DNA from: Turbatrix aceti
Taxonomy: Eukaryota; Nematoda; Chromadorea; Rhabditida; Panagrolaimidae
Reading direction: 5' to 3'
DNA length: 64,000 bases
Assembly (NCBI GenBank): GCA_963969345.1
Contig: OZ017767.1
Location: 3,686,739-3,750,738 of the forward strand
Positions 35,350 to 45,706 of this stretch are shown here, in pieces. The translations under genes and the position numbers were made by a program. Positions within the stretch are counted from its first letter, which is position 1. Every line of letters starts with the position of its first letter. The notes under the pieces were generated by a model, which had not been told where the DNA came from, searched no databases, and worked only from the letters and a program-made list of their open reading frames with translations.

Positions 35350-37375
35350 ATGGGCTCTTCGTACCTGTCCTCAGTCTCGGATCTCATCATGTCCACGGCC
35401 TGGAATCAGTGGAACGGCGGCGGGGCGTTGGTCGCTGACATCGGGGGATGCATCGCGCACGCTGCAAACTCGTCGATGGCCGCTTATCAGACGCTGACGT
35501 ATCCAGGTAGGCTTTGGGGGAATTCTTCTTTCTTTCGTCAGGTCTTTTTCCGTTGCTGTCGCGATGCGATGATTTTTGATTGCGATAATCAGTTGGTTTG
35601 TTCGTTCACTACGCAAACATCTGTGCATGGGGTGACATGGTTTTTTTTGAGAAAATAGCTTCGCTTTTATTTTTTACGAAATTGGTTAAAAAAAACTTAT
35701 TTATTCATAAAAATTATTCATGGCTATTTTTTCAGAATTAATGGTTTTATAAAATTAATTTTTATTTGTTTTTCAGTCGCCACCAGCATGGAAAGCCAGC
35801 TGGAAATCTACAATGTTTTCTTCAACCAGGACTCGTCGTCACTGGCAGTCTGCCATGAGGAGGGGTACTACCTGTACAACGTATCGAGCATCGAAGGCAC
35901 CGATTTTAAACCAGTCATTTCCAAATCCTCGCCGAAGAAGACGATCCTCCTTGAAAGGCTTTTCCAGAGCAGCCTCATCACGCTGGTCTCCAAGGAGCAG
36001 AGCCGCATGCTCGAGGTCTACCACTTTGGCCGCGACCACCGCATCTGCTCGACGACTTTCACGTCCGCGATCAAGTCAGTCAAGATGAACAGGAAGCGTG
36101 TCGTCGTCTGCCTCGAAGAGACCATCCACATCTACGACATCGCCAATATGACCTCGCTTCACACGATCGGCGAGACGCCCCTCAACAAGGACGGCCTCAT
36201 GGAACTCTCCTCCCTGGACAACCCCTCCTACCTCGCCTACCCAGGCTCGGCCGATCACGGCATCGTCAACGTTTACGACGCGTACAACCTACGAGCCGCG
36301 TCCACCATCGCTGCCCACGACTCGCCGCTGGCGGCGCTGCGCTTCAGCCCGGACGGCACAAAACTCGCGACAGCGTCGACCCGGGGCACGGTCATTCGCA
36401 TCTACTCCATCGAGAAGGGCGAGCGGATCTATGAGTTTTCCCGCGGCGTCATGCGCTCTGTACAGATCAGCTCGCTGGCATTCAGCTCTGATGGCCGATT
36501 CCTGTGCTCTTCTTCGAATACAGAGACGGTCCACGTCTTCTCGCTGGCCAAGGCGGAGGAAGAGCGGGTCGCGAGCCAAGCTCAGTCCGCCGAGGCAGAG
36601 TCAGATCAGTCTATTGCGTCTTGGGTCTCGTACCTCGGCAAGCAGGCGACCAACTACCTGCCCGCACGAATGGGCGAGTACATCACGAGGGCCGGCTCCT
36701 TCGCCATCGCCCGCCTCCCCTTCCACGGCCTCAAGACGTCGATCGCGATGCAGAAGGTCGGCAAGGTGGATTACCTTCTTGTCGCCAGCACCAATGGCTA
36801 CCTGTTTTGCTACTCGCTGCCTGTCGAGCCAGGAGAGTGCACTCTGGCCAAACAATTCAAAATTGGGCCCAACAGCGAAGACGAGGAGAGGCTCTCCGAA
36901 GGCCCGATTTATCCCAACGTCTCCGAATTGGTGAGTTGCCCTTCAAAAAAATTATTTCAGTGCTGAACTGTGTTTTTTTCAGGCGGACGACGTTTCCCGA
37001 CTCAGTTTCGACAGAATGCCAGGCGGTCGGGGCTCGGGAGACTCGACGAGTCTCTCGGGCCTGCCTCTGTCGTCTTCCCCGGTGACCGGCGCATCGCCGC
37101 TCGGTCGCCAGCCACGTCGCAAGACACTCTCTACCTCGTCGGCTTCCGCAGTGCCCATCGTGGCGCTGCCAACGAAGACGTCCTCCCCCTCGCAGGGTCG
37201 TCCTGCGTCGGGCAATTCATCCAGCGATAATAACAGCGAAACGGGTTCGCTGCACTCGACGGAAGGCGCCGCTGCCGCTGCTCCTGTCCCTGCCCCCACC
37301 GTGCCAGAAGAGTCCGAATTCCCCAATACGTCCGGCCACCTCGACGCCGACTATCCCCCCCTCCTCGGCGACTGA
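35350..37375 (+). CDS. WIPI2/Atg18-type beta-propeller protein, first tandem copy
   Basis: Exons 35350-35506, 35777-36930 and 36983-37375 encode 567 residues. WIPI/PROPPIN proteins bind PI3P on forming autophagosomes; WIPI2 recruits ATG16L1. Residues ~56-400 form the WD40-like propeller: NVFFNQDSSSLAVCHEEGYYLY, LAALRFSPDGTKLATASTRGT, and QISSLAFSSDGRFLCSSSNTETVHVF. The signature FRRG motif, expected right before this last segment, reads F-S-R-G (residues 273-276). The first exon adds ~52 residues not seen in human WIPI2. The C-terminal exon is a Ser/Pro/Ala-rich disordered tail ending in DADYPPLLGD. A second propeller gene on the same strand follows 850 bp downstream. The WIPI1/2 clade is favoured over WIPI3/4 because of the flanking residues and the long tail. 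Confidence 0.9.
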
Positions 37376-38224
37376 CCGTCCCGAGGCTGGTCCTTGTGCG
37401 ATGGAGCCGTGGTTGTGCCTTCTTCCCCGCCCGCCCCGAGCACCGACCTTCTCCCCCTTGTATCTTGTTTGTTGCCAATCGGCTCTTCTTTTTCTTGCAC
37501 CGGCCTCTTCCGTCATTCGCTGGCCTTTTTATACATTCAGGGTTGTATGTACTCTACCCCCCTCTCTCTTCCAAATCTTGTTGCGCCCCATCGGCGCAGA
37601 GGAGGCCCGCAAAGACCGGCCCTAGTCGATATCGGCACGTTGTCTTACACGAGCGTCATTCATGTAAATAACCAAAAATGCCACATAAAACCAAAAAAAA
37701 AAGAGAAGTAGATTGGACTGATGTGAGGGGAACGAAAGGCTAATCAAACTTTGCCATCTCGGTTTTCTGCCAAGACTAACGCATTGACAAGTCGAGGGGG
37801 CGGGTAATCGTCACGGGCGGATTTGGAAGGAGATTGCTTGGAACTTGGCGACGCGATGGAAGCAGTTGCACGTGAGTATCTGTGCTGACATTTCGATGTT
37901 GTGCTACAATTTGATTTTTGAATCTGCATTCTAGAGCCTTGTATTTCGAATCATGATTGGGTATTCGTGCCCGACATCAAAAATCGGCTCGGAGCTGAAA
38001 TGTAAGAAAGATTCACTATACTTTGTTTACATTTTTTGCATTACGTCAAGCTTGACATCGAATTTGTCAGGGGTTGATATCGCAATAACTATCATTTTTG
38101 TTCTTTGCTGTTCTTGCATAAACGCGTGTGAATTTCGAAATGCGCGATGACCTTACAGGTAAATGCGGCAGTCTTTACTTTACGTGTTCCTTCTTGCAGA
38201 CGGGTCGACTTGACGGTGACAACT
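37376..38224. other. Spacer between the two WIPI genes, with a possible 5' untranslated exon
   Basis: The spacer holds the 3'UTR of the first copy. A good donor (GTTGCAC|GTGAGTA, near 37871) and a good acceptor (TTCTTGCAG, ending at 38199) could define a 5'UTR intron of about 330 bp for the second WIPI gene. No coding sequence is supported. Confidence 0.45.
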
Positions 38225-39698
38225 ATGGCTTTTCTGGCGAGTTTGACTCCTGAATTGCTCCTCGACCGAATCTATAATTGGGGAGATCGCTTTATCATCA
38301 AGCCATACGCTCGCTATGACGTCCGAGGTAAGTTTTCCGAAAGTAAATAAATAGATAACCGCTCTATTTTTTTCCAATGCTATATTTTTGTTTTTCTGAA
38401 TTCAATGAATCAACAAATTCTTTTGTGTGTTTTCTAATCAACATTTAGGGGCAAAAAAATTTCCGAATTATTGTTATAACCAGGAGTTGATTTCAGAAGC
38501 CCCCGACAACACCTCCGTGAATGCGCTGTCGTTCAACGCCAGCGCATCATCGCTAACTGTGTCCACGGATGGCCGCACGGTGGTCCACGACCTGTCCGAC
38601 CTGGCGACTGCCGTGAAACTCCAGGGGCTTTGTTGCAAGGAACTTCCCTTGCTCAGTGAAGTGATCTTGATCCAACGCATGCTGGAATCCAGCGTCTACT
38701 GCTTCGTAGAAGCGAAGGATCCTACGAAAGTCCAAGTTTTCAACATCGATCCATCAGATCAGGGATGTCTGGCCAGTCTGGCCAGTCTGGCCCACTTTTC
38801 GCCTGTTACCAATATCTGCGTCAACGCTCGTCGATTGGTCGTCTGCACGGAGCAGCGGGTGTTCATCTACGATGTCGGGAACGACTTTAAAGTAGGTTGA
38901 GGTAAAAAGTTATTCGCCCGGAACAGTTTGTTTCAGCTCATTTATACATTTCTCTACGACTTGCCGATCATGGATTTGTCTCCAAGCAGCTTCCCTGATC
39001 TACTGGCAACCGCGTCGCGGACGCATAATGGTTGTTTGGTGGTCATGGACTTGACGACCTGTCCGGTGGTCACGTCTGAAAACAAAACTACCAACTGCAT
39101 TTCAAATTGGCAAATCCTGGCTCATGAAAATCCGGTGGCCGTGATCCGATTCAACTCGGATGGTTCGCGGTTAGCGAGTGCGTCGGCCAGGGGAACGACC
39201 ATCCGCGTCCACTCTTCGCTCGACGGTACGCGGCTCTTTGAGTTCGCCAGGGGCTGTTCTCCGCTGCAGATCAGCTCGTTGGCATTCAGCACCGACGGAC
39301 GCTTCCTGTGTTCATCGTCGAACACGGAAACCGTTCATATCTTTTCACTGAAAAAGATCGAACAGCCACAAGCAGCGACCGAAACAGGCCCGTCATCGTG
39401 GGTCTCGTACATCGGGCAGCAGGCGACCAGCATGATTCCCGACCAGGTCAACCAGTACATGCACCGGGCAGGATCGATGGCCATGTGCCGGCTGCCCTTC
39501 TACGGCCTCAAGACGACCGTTGCGATGCAGAGGGTCGGTGACAAGAATTACGCGGTGGTAGCGTGCACCAACGGCTTCCTCTTCTGCTACCTCCTCCCCG
39601 ACGAGGAGGGCGAATCCGACCTCGTTCACGCGTTCTGCGTGAAGCCACAGGATGAACAACGTTCTACTGAAGACTCGAATCTGCAGATTCGGTCTTAG
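38225..39698 (+). CDS. WIPI2/Atg18-type beta-propeller protein, second tandem copy
   Basis: Exons 38225-38327, 38497-38891 and 38937-39698 encode 419 residues. The protein shares long stretches with its upstream neighbour, especially QISSLAF(S/T)DGRFLCSSSNTETVH, the SWVSY(L/I)G(K/Q)QAT stretch, and LPF(H/Y)GLKT. The FRRG lipid-binding motif reads F-A-R-G (residues 269-272). It lacks the long Ser/Pro-rich C-terminal tail and has a different N-terminal exon (MAFLASLTPELLLDR), so its first blade is poorly conserved. It probably arose by tandem duplication of a WIPI2-like gene followed by divergence. PI3P binding and autophagy function are inferred from the family and are less certain than for the first copy. 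AATAAA occurs at 39779 and 39783. Confidence 0.87.
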
Positions 39699-41561
39699 AT
39701 TTTTTAGGATTGACGTTAACGTTTACATCCGCGTGCTTCCGATGATTTTCATGTCTCCGAATTTTTTGAGGGTAGACAAATAAATAAAATATTTTTTCGA
39801 AAACAAACAAAAACAGCAAAGAAAACTAAATTGTGAACGCTACAGTAATAAAAAGTCAGAAACAAATAAAAAAAACTTTTTTGTTTTTAAAAAAAACATT
39901 TTTCATTTCTTAATGTTTCGGTAATAAATATTGTGCTTTCACTATCTAAAAACAATTAAATTTTTTATCTATTTTTTATTTTTTATTCAGCCAATTTTTT
40001 TTATTTATTTAAATAATTGTGATGTTGCCTAACAAAAAAATAGGTCACCATACAGGAGATGCGCCGACTTGTGAACATACCTTTTGGGCCGCAACCTAGA
40101 CTTTACCGTCGTCGCAAAATTCTGGGAAAATAGTGACAGGTGCTGACGTCCTGAACAACTACAAGTATCGTCCGCGGGAATAAAGACGCGTCCAAGTGCG
40201 AGGATACCTTACAGGTACAGGCAAATGGTGCTCCCTAAAACTTGGAAGCAGGTGTATGGTTCATCATACAAGGTGTACTACTGCAAATTTTATCCGCCCC
40301 TTTTTTCCTGGTTTTAATAAAGCTTTGAAGCACCAAGTTTTTGTTGGTCAGATTACCTGAAACTTCGGGTCTTCGTCGGGTTTTCAGGTCGGGTACCCGT
40401 TATATTTTTTTTAGTTTTTACATGCCTAACATCGATTAAAACAAATTTTGGTACCCGGCACAACTGCAAATATCGTATTTTCCCTGCGGAAAAAATTTCT
40501 GTGTAAAAATGTAAAAATTAGGAAATTCCTCCTTTTGCGTGTAGTTTGGCGTTTTCACCCTGTTTCACCATGCAACGATTTACCTGCGCGTGCCACAAAA
40601 GCAGTGTAAAAAAATCAATGAACAACAAAAAAATAAGATAAAGAGCGTAGTAAGTTGCTGTTTATACGATATTTTTGGAAATGCACAATGGGATGACAAA
40701 TATTACGTATACAATGTCGTAGGAAAAAAATGCACGGTATTAGTCCGCTATGTTCGTCTTTCCTTGTACTGATGACTTTTTTTGTGGTTTTTGAATGATC
40801 GCATTTTCAAACGGCGAATCCCAGTGCTTTTCACATAATTTTATCAAAGATGGTTGTATTACGTTACAACGAGGAAGCAAGTCCATGTCTTGGTGTTTTT
40901 TACTCCTATGCATTCTTATTTTTTAGCAAAAAAAACTAACTAACGGAAAAAAATCAATAATGATCAAATGTGAATGTGTGTTTTGATTATATTTTTGCGC
41001 AGGTTTTACGGTAATTTACACGATCTCAGAATATGTAAAAACCGTAGTAATTAGAGGATAAAATCGTACAAAAATAAAAAATAATGTGGCAAACGCGCAC
41101 GTTCTCGGTGCTTTCGTAGCGAAAAGTTGATGCATCGCTTGGATTCTTGCGACCGTTTCTGCCGTTGTCCATCTTATTTGTCTAAATCCGTCGATTTATT
41201 TGCAGCCTTGTCGTTTTTACTTGTTTTTTGTACATAATTTGATTGGTTAGTGGTCGTACAATTGATTTATACAACTTGCTGCATTTAAAAATTTAAAAAT
41301 CATCCAATTTTATATTTTTTAAGGTCGCGCTTTCTCTGCGCTCTCTCGTGCGCATTGTGTATCGTCTTTTGAGCTAACCGTTGTTCAAATTTTTTAGTTT
41401 TCCGTTCAAATGTATTTTTGCGCGTTTATTTGAATTTGAAAAATTTGATTTGTTCAAAATGAAAAATTTAAAATTCGTGTTTCATCTCTGGCGCATATCA
41501 GAGCACTCGGGTTTTTAGATTTATGATTTTTTGCTCTAATTGAATCCGTTTTTCAGTCAAA
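39699..41561. other. A+T-rich intergenic region
   Basis: About 1.9 kb, markedly richer in A and T than its neighbours, with long poly-T and poly-A tracts. Two overlapping polyadenylation hexamers for the second WIPI gene lie at 39779-39788. No supported gene. A 3' splice site (TTTTTCAG ending at 41556) lies 5 nt before the next start codon. Confidence 0.65.
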
Positions 41562-44500
41562 ATGGCAATTGAAGGTTGTGAGACCATTTCGCTGCACCCC
41601 AAGAACACCGATTACTACGGCATCGAGTTGTCGTCCGATGGGTCGCAGGATTCAAACATTGAGTCGTCGAGAAATGCCAGCGATGTGTCTTTTTTCACCC
41701 ACGACCCCTTCTTTACCCAGGAAACAGCCGAAACGCACTCACCCAAGTTGCGCATCGTTGACCGGAATCTGCGTGAAATCGAATCCAAGCCGTTGACCGG
41801 GGGCTTTCTCCAGGAGTACATGTCCAAGAGCCTCGGCTGGAACACGGACAATTTCTACCTTTTTCCCCTGCACAAGGCTGCTCGGATCACGGCTGCGTCC
41901 GCTGCGTTTTATAAGGACTTTCCGCTCCGAATTCTTCGCTCTGACGAGTCCTGCAAAGTTACGACAGTCGAGCAGGGCAAATTGGTCGTCGAGACTGACT
42001 CCCGGGATGTGATTCTTGATTTTCATCAAGTTGTTGCCGATTTTGACGCTCTGCAGGCCGATGAGCACAATTTTCGGTGGACTAGGTGCGTTTTTTGCCG
42101 TTTTTCCATGATCCGCATCACTGACTGTTTTTTTTCAGAGGAATGTCCGAACCTGAGATCCAGGCGAACCTGAGGATTCTGCTGCACGCAAATATCGCTT
42201 CCAAGCCCATTTATCAGTTGGCCCGGGTAAGTTTTTGACATTTTCGTGTCGAAAATCACAATCATTCTAAATTACTGTATTTCAGCCAGGAGATTACCTC
42301 GAAATCATCAATTACAAGGATCCTACTCAGGTGGACTCGGCCGAGATTGTTCAAAACCGAGGTGGACTGCTCGAAGTCAAATACCTCGATGGCAAGCGGG
42401 AAACTCTGCATTTCTGCTCTCCGCGTTGCAAGCCGATCGGCTGGGCGCACACTTTTTCCGAGGAACAATTCCAGCCGTCGGGACGTTACTCGTACCCTGC
42501 CGGATCGCCTTGTGTCCCAAAATTCTGCTTCGATGTTTTTGCCTTTGAAATCACCAGCATCGACCGACGGTTTTTCACGCTTTCCAAGTTGGATATCAAG
42601 GTAGAATTTTTTTTGCTTCCTTTTATTAAATTTTTTGGTAAATTAAATTTTATAGGAAAATGTGTTGCTGGCTGTGATCGACCCCACAACTCAGTACCGA
42701 ATCCTTCCCGCCGTCGTTACCCGAATTTTCAACGACTACTTTGCCGAGGTGACCATCATCGAGAACGTCGAGAAAAACGCGCCTCCGCAGCGCACGCTCA
42801 ATGTCTGTTCGGCCTCGCCCGAGCTTTTTCCCTTCAACTGCGGTCATCTGTACAAGTTCAACATCACGGTGCCCAATGGCCTCGACTCGGACAAGGTTAC
42901 GGTCGAAGCGATGTCGAAGGCGCTACAGAGGAAACTCACTTCGCTTCCCGTCGTCAAATTCTGCTTTCCCTCGATGGAGGGCATGCTCGTGCCGAAGGGC
43001 AACGCCGACGTCGAAGATGAGGAGGTCGGCGACCACGGCGCGGCCTTTGAGAGCGCTGCCGGCTTCCACATGGTCTCCCGCCACGTGGGTCGCGGACGGC
43101 ACCTCTTCCAGCGCCACGTAGCCGCGCAGAGGTCCGGCGTCAGGCTAAACGTCGTCGCGCAGAACAACAACCTCACCCATGGCCTCGTCGAGCTCTTCAT
43201 CGACGGGAACTACGGTGTCCTGCACATTGGACGCATCCTCAAGGCCACCAAACACCTCCTGACTATTTCCATCGAGACTTTCGAAAAGTTTATTAATCCC
43301 AGAATAATGTCGATCACGTTAGTTTTTTTTTAAATTTATTTTAGTGTACGAAGAAAGGTTTTTTCAGCGATCCTAACATTTTCCCTCTCGGCTTTGCCAT
43401 CGAAAATAACATCGATCTGTTTGCACCCAGCCTTGTGGTTAGACCCAATGCGCTGGCCGTTAACATTTTGGACGAGTTCACCATGGATGTCATCGAGAAG
43501 AACAAGTATTACGTCCCCGAAGCGATGTTTGGCAGTAGGTTTTAATTTTTTTTTGCAAAAATGGATTTAAAAATTAAATTTGGGGTGTTCTACATTTTTA
43601 AATACCAAATTTTTTTTGAATTACATGATTAATTCTGAGCATTTCTAATTTCAGTGGAATGGTCTCCAAAGATTTACGTCAACAAGAAGTGCTTCTTTGG
43701 CCCGTACATCGATGCTCGACGACTCTGGCGCATTGGCGACGTTTATGGACCTGCTCCGATCAAGTACATCTTTGCGAGCCTCATCACCGCACTCACCTCT
43801 CTGACTTCGACGAAGCGTATCCAGAAGCTGCTGACGGTAGCCAACCTGACAGACGAGCTGCCAAGCGCCCGTGCAAAGTTCGTCTCGCTCAAATCAACCA
43901 GCGAACGACGGGTCGACATGCAGCGTTTCACGTATCCGGCTCTCGCGTGCCGGGGACTCGAAGACGTCCCGATCTACCTCCACCTCCTCTGCCGCCTCAT
44001 CGACGCGTGCCCCGGCTTTCTGTCTCTTGAGAAGAGCGAAGACGCTGAGCACTGTCCGTACGGGTGTTCGAAGGTTGATACCGAGTACTTCTTCATGAAG
44101 CCTGACAAGCACCTTCGAACTGCCTTCGCCTTTGGAAAGCCACAGGTCGTAGCGACGAAGAAGCGACGCACTCTCGCCGAACGACTCAAGCTCGACACGC
44201 CTCCCAAGTACCGACTTGACCGCGATCCTGCTGATCGCCCGCTGAGGGGCAAGAAGCGCCGGCTGTCGGACCACAAATCGCCTCCCGGCGTGCCCAAGAG
44301 CCCGGTCAAGCGCATCCGGCCCATGCCGATCATCTCGCGACCGGCCCTTATCACTCGCCCTTCCATCATGGCCCCCTCATCGCTGTCTGTCAACCAGATC
44401 GAAGAATCCGAGTCGTCCACTGGCATCACCGACGAAGACGAAGATGACGTTCCTCAGCTTGAAAACGAGCGTGAGGTCGCCGCGGCTGTTGCAAAGGCGA

Positions 44501-45317
44501 ACGCCGAAGCTGTGAAGAAGAATGACGTGGCTTCGACGAGTACGGCAACCAAAGAAGGCTCCGCAGCATCCACGAATCAGGCGTCCACTCCGTCGCCGGA
44601 AACTCCATCACCCGTTGCACCGGTCCTCGAAGATATCCCCAAACTGGTCAAGGAGCCGCCACCGGCAAAGCCCAAGCCTTCCTCCCACGCACTGAAGGTG
44701 ACGAGGGCTGAGTTCGCCAAGTATGATAGCTGTGAGACCTATCATTACTTCTTGAAACTCATCGATCCTGCCGTCGCTGAACAGATTCTTCGTGAGGTGA
44801 GTAATTTTTTCTACCAAGTTTTTTTTTTTCAAAAAGTTAGCGTGGAAAATTTTGTAACAAGAGTAACAAAATAGGCATAAAAAATGTTATTCCGAAAAAA
44901 CTAAATAACATTTTTCTCGGAAATAATGTTATTCACAAAATTTTTATTTCCGAAAGTAACAATCAGCACTCAAAAGATAACATGATAAGCATGGAATTTG
45001 AATGTTACTCCGAAGAAAAGTAACAAAATAGGGATGCAAAATGTTATTTCTGAAAGATAACAGAATAAGCAAGAGAATCGATAGTTACTTCGAACGTAAC
45101 ATAATAGCGCTAAAAAATGTTATTCACGAAACTATTGTTCGAAAAAGTAACAATGAGCGCTGATTCATTGAAAATTTCAAGTATTTACCTAATTTGCGAG
45201 CTTTTTCAGCGTCTGACCGGCAAAGACTTGCTCAGCATGAACGCCAACGTCCTGGCCACCCATAACATCAGGTTCGGCGTCGCACTGAAGATCCTCAGCA
45301 ACGTCCCCCCGCAGTGA
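41562..45317 (+). CDS. Sfmbt-like Polycomb-group protein (MBT repeats, SLED domain, SAM domain)
   Basis: Exons 41562-42085, 42139-42226, 42286-42600, 42656-43317, 43368-43534, 43655-44796 and 45210-45317 encode 1001 residues. Sfmbt/SFMBT proteins bind methylated histone tails and partner with Pho/YY1 in Polycomb repression. Visible are divergent MBT-like repeats: PGDYLEIINYKDP through CKPIGWAHTF near residues 205-255, and a closing repeat DPNIFPLGFAIENNIDLFAP. A SLED (DUF3588) domain follows with SPKIYVNKKCFFGPYIDARR near residue 590. Next comes a basic/Ser-rich linker containing GKKRRLSDHKSPPG, and a C-terminal SAM domain (KYDSCETYHYFLKLIDPAVAEQ ... LTGKDLLSMN ... FGVALKIL) split by the last intron. 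The domain order matches Sfmbt rather than Scm or L(3)mbt. The MBT repeats are weak to the eye and their number (up to four) is uncertain. The last intron contains a palindromic repeat array. Confidence 0.8.
44862..45160. repeat. Tandem/palindromic AT-rich repeat array in the Sfmbt-like last intron
   Basis: About six degenerate units of 35-60 bp start with AGTAACAAAATAG (or a variant) and end with ATGTTATTYC-GAA. Each unit contains a short inverted repeat (AGTAAC ... GTTAYT), so the DNA could fold into successive hairpins. Similar units occur 3.5 kb away at 48661-48850 in an intron of another gene. Confidence 0.75.
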
Positions 45318-45706
45318 GCAGCTAGCTACAAATCAAGCCCGACCGCTTGCCACTTCGCGCGCGTGTCCCCCGGCACCGCGTTTTATCTCATCCAACAGGT
45401 TCTCCCCCCAAAGCAACGGATATGTTTCTCTCTTGAACACAATTTGAACCGTGTAATGACGTCTGTGTGCTTGTTTGAAACCTTTATGTAACAAGTCTAA
45501 AAACTCGCATATATCTACAGCAATCTGCAGGGAGGGAGGAGGGTATCGTCATTCTTTTTGCAAGGCGATTTGATGTGAAAAGGTGAGCGTTTTTGTGGAA
45601 GATGGGTGGTGATTTGATTGGTTGGGTGAGTTAACAAATATTTGAAGGCGAGGAAACGAACACGTCCAGGTGTAACAGGTGATCTCATGTGACGGGGTTT
45701 GGCAGC
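45318..45706. other. Spacer between convergent Sfmbt-like and MRCK genes
   Basis: The 389 bp between the two stop codons must hold both 3'UTRs. I see no canonical AATAAA on either strand here. Confidence 0.6.

Noticed and set aside
40590..40772. 60-residue open frame in the A+T-rich region after the second WIPI gene
   Set aside because: Lys/Val-rich composition expected from A+T-rich DNA; no supporting features.
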